The notes: generated by a model from the letters alone, not told the origin. A DNA stretch of 64,000 nucleotides from Pseudoalteromonas sp. R3 (GCF_004014715.1 NZ_CP034835.1:1054001-1118000); one strand, 5' to 3'. Positions 1 to 12,641 are shown, counted from the stretch's first letter. A program made the numbers and translations.

Positions 1-1
1 T

Positions 2-1081
2 GAGCAAAAGATCAGCTGGCTGAGAAAACTGCTGCAATGGCAAGAAGAGGTCGTTGACGGCAGCGAGCTGGCCGAAGAGCTCAAAAACCAGGTTGTAGAA
101 GACCGGGTGTATGTTTTTACCCCCAAAGGCGATATTTTTGATTTGCCATTAGGGGCGACACCACTGGACTTTGCCTACTACATTCATTCCAATGTTGGAC
201 ATCGCTGTATCGGTGCCAAGGTATTTGGCAAAATCGTGCCCTTTACCCATAAGTTATCAACCGGCGATCAGGTTGAGATACTGACTCAGAAAAACCCCTC
301 ACCCAGTCGAGACTGGCTCAGCCCTTCACTGGGTTATGTGCACTCATCCAGAGCACGCAGCAAGATCCATCACTGGTTTAAGCAACAAGACAGAGATAAA
401 AATTTGCAGGCTGGTAAAGAGATCCTCGATGGCCACTTGCAAAAGCTGGATTTAACATACAAAGACCTGGACTCAGCTATTGAGCGCTTTAACTTTAAAG
501 AGCTCGACGATTTGATGGTGGCCATTGGTGCAGGTGATATCCGCATCAATCAGTTCCTGAATTATGTTCAGGACAAGCCAGACCCTATGCCTAAGCTTAA
601 AATGAGTGCGCCGAAAAAGCACAAAGGCGATAGCAATGGCATTGTGGTTGAAGGCGTTGGTAACCTGATGAGTCATGTAGCCAAATGTTGTCAGCCTGTC
701 CCTGGTGATGAGATTGTTGGTTACATTACCCAGGGGCGGGGCATTGCTGTGCATCGCGCTGACTGTGATTCCTTTGCGCATATATGCGAGCAGCATCCGG
801 AGCGGGAAATTGCGGTTAGCTGGTCAGATGAAGTACGTGCCTGTTATGCGGTCACCTTGCATATTGAAGCTAACGATCGTCACGGTCTGATCCGTGATAT
901 CAGCTCGGTACTGGCCAATGAAAAACTCAATGTGATGAATATGAACGTCAATACTCATGATGATAAGCACATCGCTATTTTCACTATGAAGCTGGAAGTA
1001 GGCGACTTGTCTGCCATGAACCGCTTACTGACTAAGCTTATGCAAATAGAGGGTGTGTTTGAAGCCAGGAGACAACACTGA
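2..1081 (+). CDS. relA: GTP pyrophosphokinase RelA, C-terminal part (5' end outside window)
   Basis: The reading frame is open from the window edge and gives the last 359 residues, so the N-terminal hydrolase-like and synthetase domains lie outside. What is left is the regulatory half: a TGS domain beginning at the DRVYVFTPKGDIFDLP stretch (fragment residues about 34-95), a helical segment, a conserved Cys region (HVAKCCQPVPGDEIVGY, then HRADC) and a C-terminal ACT domain with NDRHGLIRDIS. In the family this half senses stalled ribosomes with uncharged tRNA and controls (p)ppGpp synthesis. The stop is followed after 2 nt by mazG, so the two are probably cotranscribed, as in many gammaproteobacteria. 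SpoT has the same layout, but the mazG-pyrG-eno context favours RelA. Confidence 0.95.
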   Translation, partial: EQKISWLRKLLQWQEEVVDGSELAEELKNQVVEDRVYVFTPKGDIFDLPLGATPLDFAYYIHSNVGHRCIGAKVFGKIVPFTHKLSTGDQVEILTQKNPSPSRDWLSPSLGYVHSSRARSKIHHWFKQQDRDKNLQAGKEILDGHLQKLDLTYKDLDSAIERFNFKELDDLMVAIGAGDIRINQFLNYVQDKPDPMPKLKMSAPKKHKGDSNGIVVEGVGNLMSHVAKCCQPVPGDEIVGYITQGRGIAVHRADCDSFAHICEQHPEREIAVSWSDEVRACYAVTLHIEANDRHGLIRDISSVLANEKLNVMNMNVNTHDDKHIAIFTMKLEVGDLSAMNRLLTKLMQIEGVFEARRQH

Positions 1082-1083
1082 GT

Positions 1084-1884
1084 ATGAGTGCCTCATTACA
1101 GCAACTACTTGAGATCATGGCGACCCTGCGCGACCCACAAAAGGGTTGTGCCTGGGATCAACAGCAAACCTTTGAAACCATAGTGCCGCATACTCTGGAA
1201 GAAGCCTATGAGGTGGCCGACAGCATAGAGCAGCGAGACTTTGTCGGGCTTAAAGATGAACTGGGCGATTTATTGTTTCAGGTGATTTTTTATGCTCAGT
1301 TGGGCAAAGAGGCCGGGCTTTTTGAGTTTGACGACATAGTAAAAGGGCTTAATGATAAGCTGGTACGCCGCCATCCCCATGTCTTTGAAGCACCGGATAG
1401 CACTTTGAGCGATGCTGAATTAAATGCGCAGTGGCAGGCCATCAAAGATAAGGAGCGCAGTGCAAAGCCTGTCCGCTTTGGCGACGATGTACCACTGAAT
1501 TTACCAGCCTTATCCCGCGCTGCGAAAATTCAAAAGCGTGCTGCCTGTTTAGGGTTTGACTGGCCAAGCTATCATGGCGCAATGGATAAAGTCGCAGAGG
1601 AAGTGGCCGAAGTCAGTGAGGCACTCAGTCATGACCCTGACTCTGAGCACAGTGCGGAGGAGCTCGGCGATCTGCTGTTTGCTACGGTGAATGTGGCACG
1701 CCATATCAAACGTGATCCAGAGCAGCTTTTGCGCCGTGCCAGTGACAAATTTATCGCCCGCTTTAGTGACATCGAGGGCATTCTGGCGGAGCGGGAAATC
1801 GCCTTGTCGGACGCTAGTCTGGCGCAAATGGATGAGGCCTGGGAAGAAGTCAAACGACGTCAACGTTCAGGTGAGAATAATTAA
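1084..1884 (+). CDS. mazG: Nucleoside triphosphate pyrophosphohydrolase MazG
   Basis: A 266-residue protein with two MazG domains. Both carry the metal-binding acidic helix pattern: EEAYEVAD with ELGDLLFQV in the first (about residues 38-70) and EEVAEVSEA with ELGDLLFATV in the second (about 170-205). The family hydrolyses NTPs and dNTPs to monophosphate and pyrophosphate. In E. coli it clears aberrant nucleotides and modulates the stringent response. Its position 2 nt after relA suggests translational coupling, which fits a role in tuning (p)ppGpp physiology. Length matches the E. coli protein (263 aa). Nothing is unusual. Confidence 0.96.
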   Translation: MSASLQQLLEIMATLRDPQKGCAWDQQQTFETIVPHTLEEAYEVADSIEQRDFVGLKDELGDLLFQVIFYAQLGKEAGLFEFDDIVKGLNDKLVRRHPHVFEAPDSTLSDAELNAQWQAIKDKERSAKPVRFGDDVPLNLPALSRAAKIQKRAACLGFDWPSYHGAMDKVAEEVAEVSEALSHDPDSEHSAEELGDLLFATVNVARHIKRDPEQLLRRASDKFIARFSDIEGILAEREIALSDASLAQMDEAWEEVKRRQRSGENN

Positions 1885-1921
1885 AGGGGGTGATTTTTCG
1901 CTGGATTGCCCTTTGTGCTTT

Positions 1922-1930
1922 TGCTATACT
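1922..1930 (+). promoter_or_regulatory. Possible extended -10 promoter element for pyrG
   Basis: TGCTATACT matches an extended -10 element (TGnTATAAT-like) about 58 nt before the pyrG start. I see no well-spaced -35 hexamer, which is acceptable for extended -10 promoters. This is inferred from motif similarity only. Confidence 0.35.
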
Positions 1931-1972
1931 ATTGCCCCGTCTTGATTCTTATTTAAATTCCATTTTTCCTGA

Positions 1973-3622
<1,650 letters not shown>

Positions 3623-3629
3623 TGATGAA

Positions 3630-3657
3630 AAGCCGTGCCTCAGTGCACGGCTTTTTT
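3630..3657 (+). terminator. Rho-independent terminator after pyrG
   Basis: AGCCGTGC (3631-3638) pairs perfectly with GCACGGCT (3645-3652) across a 6-nt loop and is followed by a run of T. It starts 8 nt after the pyrG stop codon. Confidence 0.9.
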
Positions 3658-3670
3658 AATCGCCAAAGTA

Positions 3671-5221
<1,551 letters not shown>

Positions 5222-5241
5222 TCTAAATAATCTGACTGAAA

Positions 5242-5270
5242 AAGCCGCGTAATTAACGCGGCTTTTTTGT
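5242..5270 (+). terminator. Rho-independent terminator after eno, probably bidirectional
   Basis: AAGCCGCGT (5242-5250) pairs perfectly with ACGCGGCTT (5256-5264) around a 5-nt loop. It has T-rich sequence on the plus strand and A-rich sequence upstream, so it can also serve the convergent mutH on the minus strand. Confidence 0.9.
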
Positions 5271-5283
5271 GTCTGCCTCTGAG

Positions 5284-5958
5284 TTACCCCACAAACTGCT
5301 CGGCCAGGATACCCTGAGTAAACTGCATTTTCAGATAAAACCCGCGGGGCAGGGTTTTTATGAGTTTGCCCTGTGGGCCAATGGCATCGGTCAGGGCTTT
5401 ACTGTTGGCGGCTTTCGGCCTAATCTGCATGACCTCGCCCAGCTTGCCACTGATCTCATCCACACGCCCCAGTGCAATTAATTCAATCTGTTCTTCCCAG
5501 TCACGCTGTAACTGGTATTCCTGGAGTTTATTGGGTTGCCAGAGAAATCCCGTGCCGATAGTTCTATTCACAGGGGGAATATCCCGCTCGGCTAAAATAG
5601 GTAGCCATAAGACATGATTCAGTTTTTTCTTAACGGTGCTGTCTTGCCAGCGTAATCCAGTCAGGTTAGTCAGTGGTACCACAGACACATAAGTGGTTTC
5701 GAGCGGTTTTCCATTATACCCAATGGGTAAGGTCTTTAGCTCGACACCAATAAACTCAAAGTCAGGCACGGGTTTCGAGCCTGCGCTGGCGCCAAGCACA
5801 TATTCAATCAGCTGACCTGGCCAGCCTTTTTCGCGGTTTAAGTCCTGAGGGGTCTTAAAATGAAACTGCGCGGCTACCTCTCCCAGAGTTTGTCCGGCAA
5901 TGGCATCAACACGAGTCATGAGTTCAGCAATTGAGCGTGGGGGAGTGGGCTTTTGCAC
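5284..5958 (-). CDS. mutH: DNA mismatch repair endonuclease MutH
   Basis: A 224-residue protein close to E. coli MutH (229). The family nicks the unmethylated strand at hemimethylated GATC sites when activated by MutS and MutL. The catalytic D-x6-E-x-K arrangement is visible: Asp66, Glu73 and Lys75 in PDFEFIGVELKTLPIG. The N-terminal helix pattern and the C-terminal MQIRPKAANSKALT segment also match. Its presence implies GATC/Dam-directed repair in this organism, as in Alteromonadales and Enterobacterales. It is convergent with eno and shares its terminator. The 5' side faces an AT-rich gap with DnaA-box-like motifs. Confidence 0.96.
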   Translation of the reverse strand: MQKPTPPRSIAELMTRVDAIAGQTLGEVAAQFHFKTPQDLNREKGWPGQLIEYVLGASAGSKPVPDFEFIGVELKTLPIGYNGKPLETTYVSVVPLTNLTGLRWQDSTVKKKLNHVLWLPILAERDIPPVNRTIGTGFLWQPNKLQEYQLQRDWEEQIELIALGRVDEISGKLGEVMQIRPKAANSKALTDAIGPQGKLIKTLPRGFYLKMQFTQGILAEQFVG

Positions 5959-6013
5959 GGTCTGGCTCTCTTTGTTTTGGTGGTGGTGTATGGTACCAAA
6001 ATCAAATCATCGA

Positions 6014-6299
6014 TGTGGATTAAAATATCTTTGTGTGTTTTTTGAACGCTCTCGTTGTGGGTTACTCTTTAAGCTGTGACTTTATCGGTTTACCTTATTA
6101 ATATTATGATTTATATGAGGTTTTTAAATTTCAGGCAATAAGGGGGTGACGTAAAAACAACCATGCCTTGGATAAATACAAGTATATAAACATAATTATC
6201 CACAGATTCTGTGGAGAAAATACCAAATTCACCATGAGATTGTGGATTTGTTTGTAAAATCATCATGAATAATTAAACTTATGCACAAGTTGTGGGTAA
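6014..6299. promoter_or_regulatory. Cluster of DnaA-box-like 9-mers in the mutH-rppH gap
   Basis: This AT-rich gap (5959-6387) holds one perfect DnaA consensus box, TTATCCACA at 6196-6204. Five related 9-mers in the opposite orientation are TGTGGATTA (6014), TGTGGGTTA (6056), TGTGGAGAA (6209), TGTGGATTT (6242) and TGTGGGTAA (6291), each one or two bases from the consensus complement. DnaA could bind here to titrate the initiator or to regulate mutH or rppH. No replication genes are adjacent, so this is not proposed as oriC. Binding is inferred from motifs only. Confidence 0.45.
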
Positions 6300-6387
6300 G
6301 TTGCGTAAAAGCAGGAATTAAATTTGCCCAGTGCCCTGAGTTGTGGAACAATCAAATTCATATAAAAAAGTATACGAGGCACTTAAG

Positions 6388-6906
6388 GTGATTGATGCCG
6401 AAGGATTTCGTGCCAATGTAGGTATTGTTATTTGTAACAATCAGGGGCAGGTATTTTGGGCGCGCCGCTATGGTCAGCATTCATGGCAGTTTCCGCAAGG
6501 TGGTGTGGATGAAGGAGAAACGCCAGAACAAACCATGTACCGAGAACTGCATGAAGAAGTTGGATTGCGGCCGGAAGATGTAGAAATCGTTGCAAGCTCA
6601 AAACATTGGTTACGCTATAAATTGCCAAAGCGACTGATCCGCAAAGATTCAAGCCCAGTCTGTATTGGCCAAAAGCAAAAGTGGTTTCTACTGAAACTCA
6701 AGTGCAAAGATGAAGATGTAGACTTAATGCGGACTCATCACCCCGAATTTGATGATTGGCGCTGGGTAAGTTATTGGTACCCGGTACGTCAGGTGGTCTC
6801 ATTTAAACGCGATGTGTATCGCCGGGTAATGAAAGAGTTTGCGCCGTTTGCAATGCCGTTCAACCGCAAAGAGCATTCGCATAAAGATCACTGGCGACGC
6901 CGTTAA
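6388..6906 (+). CDS. rppH: RNA pyrophosphohydrolase RppH (Nudix family)
   Basis: RppH removes pyrophosphate from the 5' triphosphate end of mRNAs and so triggers RNase E-dependent decay. I place the start at GTG 6388 ([15 protein letters not shown]): GAGG lies 8 nt upstream and the N-terminus then matches E. coli RppH. Starting at the upstream GTG 6343 would add 15 atypical residues. This gives 172 aa against 176 in E. coli. The Nudix box covers about residues 38-60, with GG...GET and REL-EEVGL providing the metal-binding glutamates, and WQFPQGG precedes it. It lies upstream of ptsP, as in E. coli. Confidence 0.95.
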   Translation: MIDAEGFRANVGIVICNNQGQVFWARRYGQHSWQFPQGGVDEGETPEQTMYRELHEEVGLRPEDVEIVASSKHWLRYKLPKRLIRKDSSPVCIGQKQKWFLLKLKCKDEDVDLMRTHHPEFDDWRWVSYWYPVRQVVSFKRDVYRRVMKEFAPFAMPFNRKEHSHKDHWRRR

Positions 6907-7008
6907 ACGACAAATTAGCAGCACGTACCCGGGCTGCACAAAGGTTCGAAAAAACAGAAAGAGTAAATGAGCAGTACAGAGCGATTTCTACCAATTTAGG
7001 AGTCAGGT

Positions 7009-9288
7009 GTGTTAGCAACATTACGGACTATCGCAGAGGTAGTCTCACAGCAGGATAACCTCGAAACGGCTTTATCTCGCTTTGTGATGATGGTAAAGGA
7101 AGCAATGCACACTGAGTGTTGTTCCGTTTATTTTGCCGATTATAGTCAGGATAACTTTGTACTGATGGCCAGCGATGGCCTCAACCCGGATGCTGTCGGG
7201 CAATTTCGGGTTGGCTTCACCGAAGGGCTTGTTGGGCTGGTTGCTCAGCGAGAAGAGCCCATCAATATTGCCCATGCACAAAGTCACCCCAGGTTTAAGC
7301 TGCATGCAGAAGTGCACGAGGAAGGCTATAACGCCTTTTTGTCAGTGCCGGTTGTGCACCAGCGCAAAGTACTGGGCGTGATCGTTGTTCAGCAGCGTGA
7401 AGAGCGGGTCTTTAGCCACGATGAAGAGTCTTTTTTAATTACGCTGTCCGCGCAGCTGGCCTCTCAGCTTGCACAGGTTGAGTTACAGTCGGTGCTCAAG
7501 CAGGATGCGTCCAGTCACAAAACATCGGTACTCAAAGGTGTGGCCAGTGCACCTGGTATTGCACTGGGTGAGGCCTTTGTGGTTATCCCCAAGCTAGACT
7601 TTGCCAGCATTGAATCTCAGCAATGTGAGCAAATCCATCAGCAGCGCCAGTTATTCCAGCAAGCGGTGGCCGCGACCCGACAAGAATTTCATGTATTAAA
7701 AAACACCCTCAGTGACTCTTTACCCAAAGAAGCCTTGGCTGTCTTCGAGGTGTATCAGCAATTACTGGATGCACGTAGTCTGGGGCAACGTGTAGAGCAA
7801 GAGCTGGAGCAGGGCTGGAATGCGAAATCAGCATTAAAGCATGTGATTGTGGAGTTGGTGACGCAATTTGAAGCTATGTCAGATCCATATATTCGGGAGC
7901 GAGCGGTTGATGTCAGAGATTTAGGGCTCAGAGTGCTACACCACCTGGTCAGCACGGAAAGCATGGTAAAAAGCTATCCGGACAATACCATTTTAATCGC
8001 CAATGAACTGACACCGGCGATGCTGGCCGAAGTACCTAAAGACAAACTCAAAGGGGTCATCAGTGTTCATGGCTCAGCGAATTCACATGCCTCTATTTTG
8101 ACCCGGGCAATGGGTATCCCGGCTATCTGGGGGATTGAGGACATTCCCTTGCTGCAATTCGATGGCAAAGACATGATCCTCGACGCCTATGCTGGCCGTG
8201 TCTATATTTCGCCTTCTGATGTGCTGCGCAATGAATATTCTGCACTGAAGCTTAAAGAGGGTCAGCTGCACGATAAATTTGAAGCCGAGCATCATTTATC
8301 TTCCGTAACCGCTGATGGTGAACGGATAAGCCTGTTGCTTAATGCTGGCCTGGACTTGTCTACCGAGCACCTCAGTGCCAAATACTGTGATGGTGTGGGT
8401 TTGTATCGTACTGAAGCCTGGTTTATGCAGCGAGGTCAATTTCCTTCTCAGGCGGAACAGGAGAGTTGGTATCGGGACGTACTGGCCCGCTATCACCCTG
8501 AACCTGTGATTATGCGTACGCTGGATATTGGTGGTGATAAAGTCCTGGATTACTTTAATATCAGTGAAGATAACCCGTTTTTGGGTTGGCGAGGGATCAG
8601 GGTGACTCTGGACCATCCTGAGTTATTTTTAGATCAGCTCAAAGCCATGCTTAAAGCCAATGCGGGGTTAGGTAACCTGAGAATTATGTTGCCTATGGTC
8701 AGTCATACTGAAGAGGTCGACGAAGCGCTGGCACTGCTGGAACAGGCATACTTTGAATTACAGGAAGAATGGGCGGATCAGTTTTATACCATAGATAAGC
8801 CTGATATTGGCGTGATGCTGGAAGTGCCATCAAGTATCTTTTTACTGCCTGAGTGGGCCGAGAAGGTCGACTTTTGCTCGGTGGGCAGCAATGACCTGAC
8901 CCAATATTTGTTGGCTGTTGACCGCGCTAATGCACAGGTAGCGGAACTGTTTGAGCCTTATCACCCAAGTGTCTTGCGCGTACTGAAAAAAATAGCCGAC
9001 GATTGTCAGCAGCTAGAGCTGCCCTTCAGTTTATGTGGGGAGCTTGGCGGAGAGCCGGAAGGTGCTATTTTACTTGTTGCCATGGGATTTCGCCGCCTCA
9101 GTATGAATATTTCGTCTTTGAACAAAATAAAATGGACGTTACGTCGGTTGGCCGTCAAAGATATGGAAACCTTGCTTAATCAGTGCCTGATGGTATCCAG
9201 TGCCAAACAGGTTCATCGTCTGTTACGTGAGTTTCTGATAGCGCATGGTCTGAGCGAGCTACTTTATACCAAAAGCGATACGGCCTGA
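7009..9288 (+). CDS. ptsP: Phosphoenolpyruvate-protein phosphotransferase PtsP (enzyme I Ntr)
   Basis: A 759-residue first enzyme of the nitrogen phosphotransferase system, which passes phosphate from PEP to NPr. An N-terminal GAF domain (about 1-165) is followed by the PEP-utiliser N-terminal part. The mobile phosphohistidine domain has the active His in GSANSHASILTRAMGIPAIWG-type sequence. The C-terminal PEP-binding barrel shows VGSNDLTQYLLAVDR and the Cys in FSLCGELGG. The GTG start at 7009 has TAGGAG 6 nt before it. Length and layout match E. coli PtsP (748). It follows rppH by about 100 nt and may be cotranscribed. Confidence 0.97.
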   Translation: MLATLRTIAEVVSQQDNLETALSRFVMMVKEAMHTECCSVYFADYSQDNFVLMASDGLNPDAVGQFRVGFTEGLVGLVAQREEPINIAHAQSHPRFKLHAEVHEEGYNAFLSVPVVHQRKVLGVIVVQQREERVFSHDEESFLITLSAQLASQLAQVELQSVLKQDASSHKTSVLKGVASAPGIALGEAFVVIPKLDFASIESQQCEQIHQQRQLFQQAVAATRQEFHVLKNTLSDSLPKEALAVFEVYQQLLDARSLGQRVEQELEQGWNAKSALKHVIVELVTQFEAMSDPYIRERAVDVRDLGLRVLHHLVSTESMVKSYPDNTILIANELTPAMLAEVPKDKLKGVISVHGSANSHASILTRAMGIPAIWGIEDIPLLQFDGKDMILDAYAGRVYISPSDVLRNEYSALKLKEGQLHDKFEAEHHLSSVTADGERISLLLNAGLDLSTEHLSAKYCDGVGLYRTEAWFMQRGQFPSQAEQESWYRDVLARYHPEPVIMRTLDIGGDKVLDYFNISEDNPFLGWRGIRVTLDHPELFLDQLKAMLKANAGLGNLRIMLPMVSHTEEVDEALALLEQAYFELQEEWADQFYTIDKPDIGVMLEVPSSIFLLPEWAEKVDFCSVGSNDLTQYLLAVDRANAQVAELFEPYHPSVLRVLKKIADDCQQLELPFSLCGELGGEPEGAILLVAMGFRRLSMNISSLNKIKWTLRRLAVKDMETLLNQCLMVSSAKQVHRLLREFLIAHGLSELLYTKSDTA

Positions 9289-9354
9289 ACCGCGACTGGA
9301 GGCGCGTGCGCAGATACGCTACTATAACGCGCCCATAATAATAAGAGTGTCTGT

Positions 9355-10167
9355 ATGACAATCAGTGTGTTACTCATTCTATGCTGTGCCTTACTTGGCT
9401 GTGTCGTCGGCTTTCTGGCCGGGTTACTCGGTATCGGCGGGGGGCTGATCATTGTACCTGTATTGTCGGCCATTCTGTTGTACTTCGATGTGCTGGAAAG
9501 TGACTATGTAATTGTTGTCGCGATAGCGACTTCACTGGCTTCAATCTTGTTTACCTCAACCTCTTCTGCGCTGGCACATCATCGTAATCACAATGTACCC
9601 TGGGATATCGCCCCCTGGGTAATGGCGGGCGTCGCGGTGGGGGCTTTGATCAGTGGCTTCATGGTCGCCCTTATCCCGGTGCACTGGGTAAAGTGGACGT
9701 TTGTCATTTCTGTGTTGTTAATCGCCGCTAAAATGGTATTCAGTTCACAATCAAATGCCCCTGAAAAGTCGCGTAGTTTGCCCTCCGGCCCTGTTTTGGC
9801 AAGCATCACGACCTTAATGGGCGCGTTGTCGGCCATGATTGGCATTGGCGGTGGGGTGTTAATTGTGCCGCTGCTCAGTTATTTTTCTGTCGATATGCGT
9901 AAAGCAATTGGCTGTGCCGCGGTTAGCGGCATCGTGATTGCGTTGTTTGGTTCCGTTGGTTATGTGGTCTCGGGGGGCCAGGCATTGAAATTGACAGATG
10001 GGTTTGCCGGTTTTGTGTATTTACCGGCGTTATTTGGTATTGTGCTGACTTCTTGGTTTGTCGCTCCTATCGGGGCCAAAGCAACGCACTATCTGCCAGT
10101 GCCTGTGATTAAGAAAGTGTTCGCGTTACTGCTCGTGGTGATTGCGGGAAAAATGTTATTTTATTGA
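9355..10167 (+). CDS. TauE/SafE (TSUP) family membrane permease
   Basis: A 270-residue integral membrane protein of the TSUP family, whose members export or import sulfite, sulfoacetate, taurine-derived or other organic anions. Two homologous halves each carry the family glycine motif: GLLGIGGGLIIVPVL near residue 25 and AMIGIGGGVLIVPLL near residue 160. About eight hydrophobic segments are visible. The substrate cannot be told from sequence. It lies between ptsP and lgt, 9 nt before lgt, a conserved arrangement in several gammaproteobacteria, so ptsP-TSUP-lgt may be transcribed together. Confidence 0.92.
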   Translation: MTISVLLILCCALLGCVVGFLAGLLGIGGGLIIVPVLSAILLYFDVLESDYVIVVAIATSLASILFTSTSSALAHHRNHNVPWDIAPWVMAGVAVGALISGFMVALIPVHWVKWTFVISVLLIAAKMVFSSQSNAPEKSRSLPSGPVLASITTLMGALSAMIGIGGGVLIVPLLSYFSVDMRKAIGCAAVSGIVIALFGSVGYVVSGGQALKLTDGFAGFVYLPALFGIVLTSWFVAPIGAKATHYLPVPVIKKVFALLLVVIAGKMLFY

Positions 10168-10176
10168 GGGAAAGCG

Positions 10177-10971
10177 ATGGCTTTGCAGTTTCCAGAAATC
10201 GATCCAATCATATTCTCGATTGGACCCCTAAGTGTACGCTGGTATGGCGTAATGTATTTAATCGGTTTTGCGTTTGCGATGTGGTGGGCAAACAAAGAGG
10301 CTGACAAGCCCAATTCTGGCTGGACCAAAGATGAGGTCAGTGATCTGCTGTTTTACGGCATGCTCGGCGTGATCTTGGGTGGCCGAATTGGCTATGTGTT
10401 GTTTTATCAGTTCAGTCACTTCCTTGAAAACCCTATGTATTTACTACGTATCGATCAGGGCGGCATGTCATTCCATGGTGGCGCACTGGGTGTGATAGCC
10501 GGTATTTTTATCTTTGCATGGCGGTTTAAGAAATCTCCGCTGGCTGTGGGCGATTTTGTTGTGCCTATGGTACCGGTTGGTTTGCTCGCGGGGCGTATCG
10601 GTAACTTTATCAATGGTGAGTTATGGGGCCGGGCTACGGATGTTCCGTGGGCGGTGGTTTTCCCGACTGGAGGTCCGATTGCTCGCCATCCATCGCAACT
10701 TTATGAAGCATTTCTGGAAGGCCTAGTGTTGTTCATTATACTGATTTGGTACAGAAAACAGGAACGTCCGGCGGGAAGCGTTGCTGGCCTGTTTTTACTC
10801 GGTTACGGCACTTTCCGTTTCATTGTTGAATACTTCCGCGAACCGGATGCACATATCGGCTTGTACGCAGGTATGATTTCTCAGGGACAGATTTTGTCCT
10901 TACCTATGGTGATCGGTGGTCTGGGTTTGATGCTCTGGAGCCACAAGCGTACTGCGACAGCACGCGCTTAA
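10177..10971 (+). CDS. lgt: Prolipoprotein diacylglyceryl transferase
   Basis: Lgt transfers diacylglycerol from phosphatidylglycerol to the lipobox Cys of prolipoproteins, the first step of lipoprotein maturation in the inner membrane. The 264-residue protein has the signature [14 protein letters not shown] (about residues 143-156), the conserved HGG segment (FHGGALGV) and HPSQLYEA. About seven membrane spans are visible. It starts 9 nt after the TSUP gene and is followed by a terminator. The window encodes many lipoproteins that would be its substrates. Confidence 0.97.
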   Translation: MALQFPEIDPIIFSIGPLSVRWYGVMYLIGFAFAMWWANKEADKPNSGWTKDEVSDLLFYGMLGVILGGRIGYVLFYQFSHFLENPMYLLRIDQGGMSFHGGALGVIAGIFIFAWRFKKSPLAVGDFVVPMVPVGLLAGRIGNFINGELWGRATDVPWAVVFPTGGPIARHPSQLYEAFLEGLVLFIILIWYRKQERPAGSVAGLFLLGYGTFRFIVEYFREPDAHIGLYAGMISQGQILSLPMVIGGLGLMLWSHKRTATARA

Positions 10972-10978
10972 ACCATAT

Positions 10979-11006
10979 CGGGGCCCTAATCTTGGGGTCC
11001 CGTTTT
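10979..11006 (+). terminator. Rho-independent terminator after lgt
   Basis: CGGGGCCC (10979-10986) pairs with GGGTCCCG (10995-11002) with one G-U pair and is followed by TTTT. It separates lgt from thyA. Confidence 0.75.
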
Positions 11007-11123
11007 ACCTGTCAATAAATCCTATCGTGAATTAGTTACCCGGGCCTGCGAACGTAGTATACTTTCGTGCTATACAAAGCCCTTGAGCAGGGTCAATAGT
11101 GAGATCATTGTGAGGAGTAAAGC

Positions 11124-11957
11124 ATGAAAGTGTATTTGGAGTTATTGCGAGATGTATTAGAAAACGGCACCCAGAAAGGGGACCGCACTGGTACAGGTAC
11201 GCGCTCCGTGTTTGGCCGTCAGATCCGCCATAACCTCAAAGATGGCTTTCCTTTGCTGACCACCAAAAAGCTACACTTTAAGAGTATTGCCAACGAGTTA
11301 ATCTGGTTTCTTAAAGGCGACACCAATAAAACCTGGCTCAATGAAAACGGCGTTAAAATCTGGGACGAGTGGGCGCTGGAAGATGGTGAGCTGGGTCCAA
11401 TATACGGTAAACAGTGGACGGCCTGGCCCACTAAAGACGGTGATGATATTAACCAGATCGACTATGTTGTTGATACACTAAAAAACAATCCCAACAGCCG
11501 TCGTATCCTATTCCATGGCTGGAACGTTGAGTATCTGCCGGACGAGTCGATGAGCCCACAAGAGAATGTTGAGGCTGGTCGTATGGCCTTACCTCCGTGT
11601 CACTTGTTGTATCAGTTTTATGTCGCAGACGGTAAGTTATCCGGACAGTTGTATATTCGCAGCTCAGATATCTTTCTTGGGTTACCCTATAATATCGCCA
11701 GCTTGTCTTTGTTGGTACATATGCTGGCGCAACAATGTGATCTGGAACCCGGGGAGGTCATTGTCAGCTTTGGTGATTTGCATGCCTATTCAAATCATAT
11801 GGAGCAGATTGAGCAACAGTTGCAGCGTGAGCCTAAGGGACTACCGACGTTGAAAATTTTGCGCAAGCCTGAGTCTATTTATGACTACCAGTTTGAGGAT
11901 TTTGCGATTGAGGGCTACAACGCCGATCCCAATATCAAAGCGCCCGTTGCAATTTGA
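11124..11957 (+). CDS. thyA: Thymidylate synthase
   Basis: ThyA makes dTMP from dUMP with methylenetetrahydrofolate. The protein has 277 residues, a little longer than E. coli ThyA (264). The folate-binding start [11 protein letters not shown], the catalytic Cys159 in [11 protein letters not shown], the phosphate-binding Arg in RSSDIFLG and the conserved Asn in LPYNIAS are present. Some usually fixed positions differ: RSSD replaces RSCD and [10 protein letters not shown] replaces the common GGDTHLYSNH. The His and Tyr of that motif remain, so activity is expected. It follows lgt, as in many gammaproteobacteria, but has its own leader after a terminator. Confidence 0.96.
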   Translation: MKVYLELLRDVLENGTQKGDRTGTGTRSVFGRQIRHNLKDGFPLLTTKKLHFKSIANELIWFLKGDTNKTWLNENGVKIWDEWALEDGELGPIYGKQWTAWPTKDGDDINQIDYVVDTLKNNPNSRRILFHGWNVEYLPDESMSPQENVEAGRMALPPCHLLYQFYVADGKLSGQLYIRSSDIFLGLPYNIASLSLLVHMLAQQCDLEPGEVIVSFGDLHAYSNHMEQIEQQLQREPKGLPTLKILRKPESIYDYQFEDFAIEGYNADPNIKAPVAI

Positions 11958-11984
11958 TCTTAGGCTGTTCCAGATATGTAGTAG

Positions 11985-12007
11985 GCGGCCAGTGAGGGCC
12001 GCTTGTT
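11985..12007 (+). terminator. Possible terminator after thyA
   Basis: GCGGCC (11985-11990) pairs with GGCCGC (11997-12002), followed by a weak T-rich stretch. It overlaps the leader of the next gene, so it could also act as an attenuator. This is a weak call. Confidence 0.35.
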
Positions 12008-12026
12008 GTAGAAGGAGAAAGACATT

Positions 12027-12641
12027 ATGTCTATCCATTGTGAAGTAGCTCAGCGATTGCCTTATCAGCGCGTTGGCAAGTGGACCGCACTACTGGCGGC
12101 AGTCGGGCTGTTATCCGCGTGCAGCTCAAAGCCAACAGCTGACGAAGAAGCACAAGCACTTGCCAGGGCTGAGTTGATCAAGACCTACAATGAGCATAAG
12201 GCGGGTATCGAGCGTGTTGCCGCGATGGAGCAGGATTTGTCACAGCTACTGGCATTGTTGTCTTCCGCCAATGATATCAAGCCGCTTGAAGAGAAAATCG
12301 CGCAGCCAGAGAAAGGCGTTGTCACTCATCAAGTGGCGCCAGACTCCGCCAGCAAGCAGTTCAATACACCAAACTCTGACTCCATTGTTGTGCAGTTTGG
12401 TCGTCACCTTTTGAATACTCGGGCTCAGGCACAAAATGAACGGATAAAAGCATCTTTGTCTCTCATACAAAGTTACTATCCTGACATGTTCAGCTCCGTA
12501 TCAATATATTTACAAACACCGGCTGTGAATGGCACTCAGTTTTACCTTTCTCAGGCTTGGGGGTTCATGTCTGTGCAAGAAAGTGTCGTGTTTTGCCGTC
12601 TTATTCAGGCCAGTGGTCAACCATGTAAATTGGTTAACTAG
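12027..12641 (+). CDS. Putative lipoprotein with degenerate SPOR-like C-terminus
   Basis: A 204-residue protein with a strong ribosome site (AGGAGA) and a lipoprotein signal ending in LLSAC, Cys32 being the predicted acylation site. The middle is helical and acidic. The C-terminal ~85 residues (DSIVVQFGRHLL ... QPCKLV) follow the same rough pattern as the C-termini of the proteins at 18340 and 18907: a VxFG/VxLxS strand, a helix with a YP or IP end, an aromatic strand, and a final C-x-PC-x-L. This suggests a shared SPOR-like fold. The similarity is by eye. It opens the pilus-like cluster and may be an outer-membrane accessory. No named family is recognised. Confidence 0.6.
   Translation: MSIHCEVAQRLPYQRVGKWTALLAAVGLLSACSSKPTADEEAQALARAELIKTYNEHKAGIERVAAMEQDLSQLLALLSSANDIKPLEEKIAQPEKGVVTHQVAPDSASKQFNTPNSDSIVVQFGRHLLNTRAQAQNERIKASLSLIQSYYPDMFSSVSIYLQTPAVNGTQFYLSQAWGFMSVQESVVFCRLIQASGQPCKLVN

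Noticed and set aside
6014..6299. A replication origin
   Set aside because: DnaA-like boxes are present, but no dnaA, dnaN, gidA or similar origin-linked genes are nearby.
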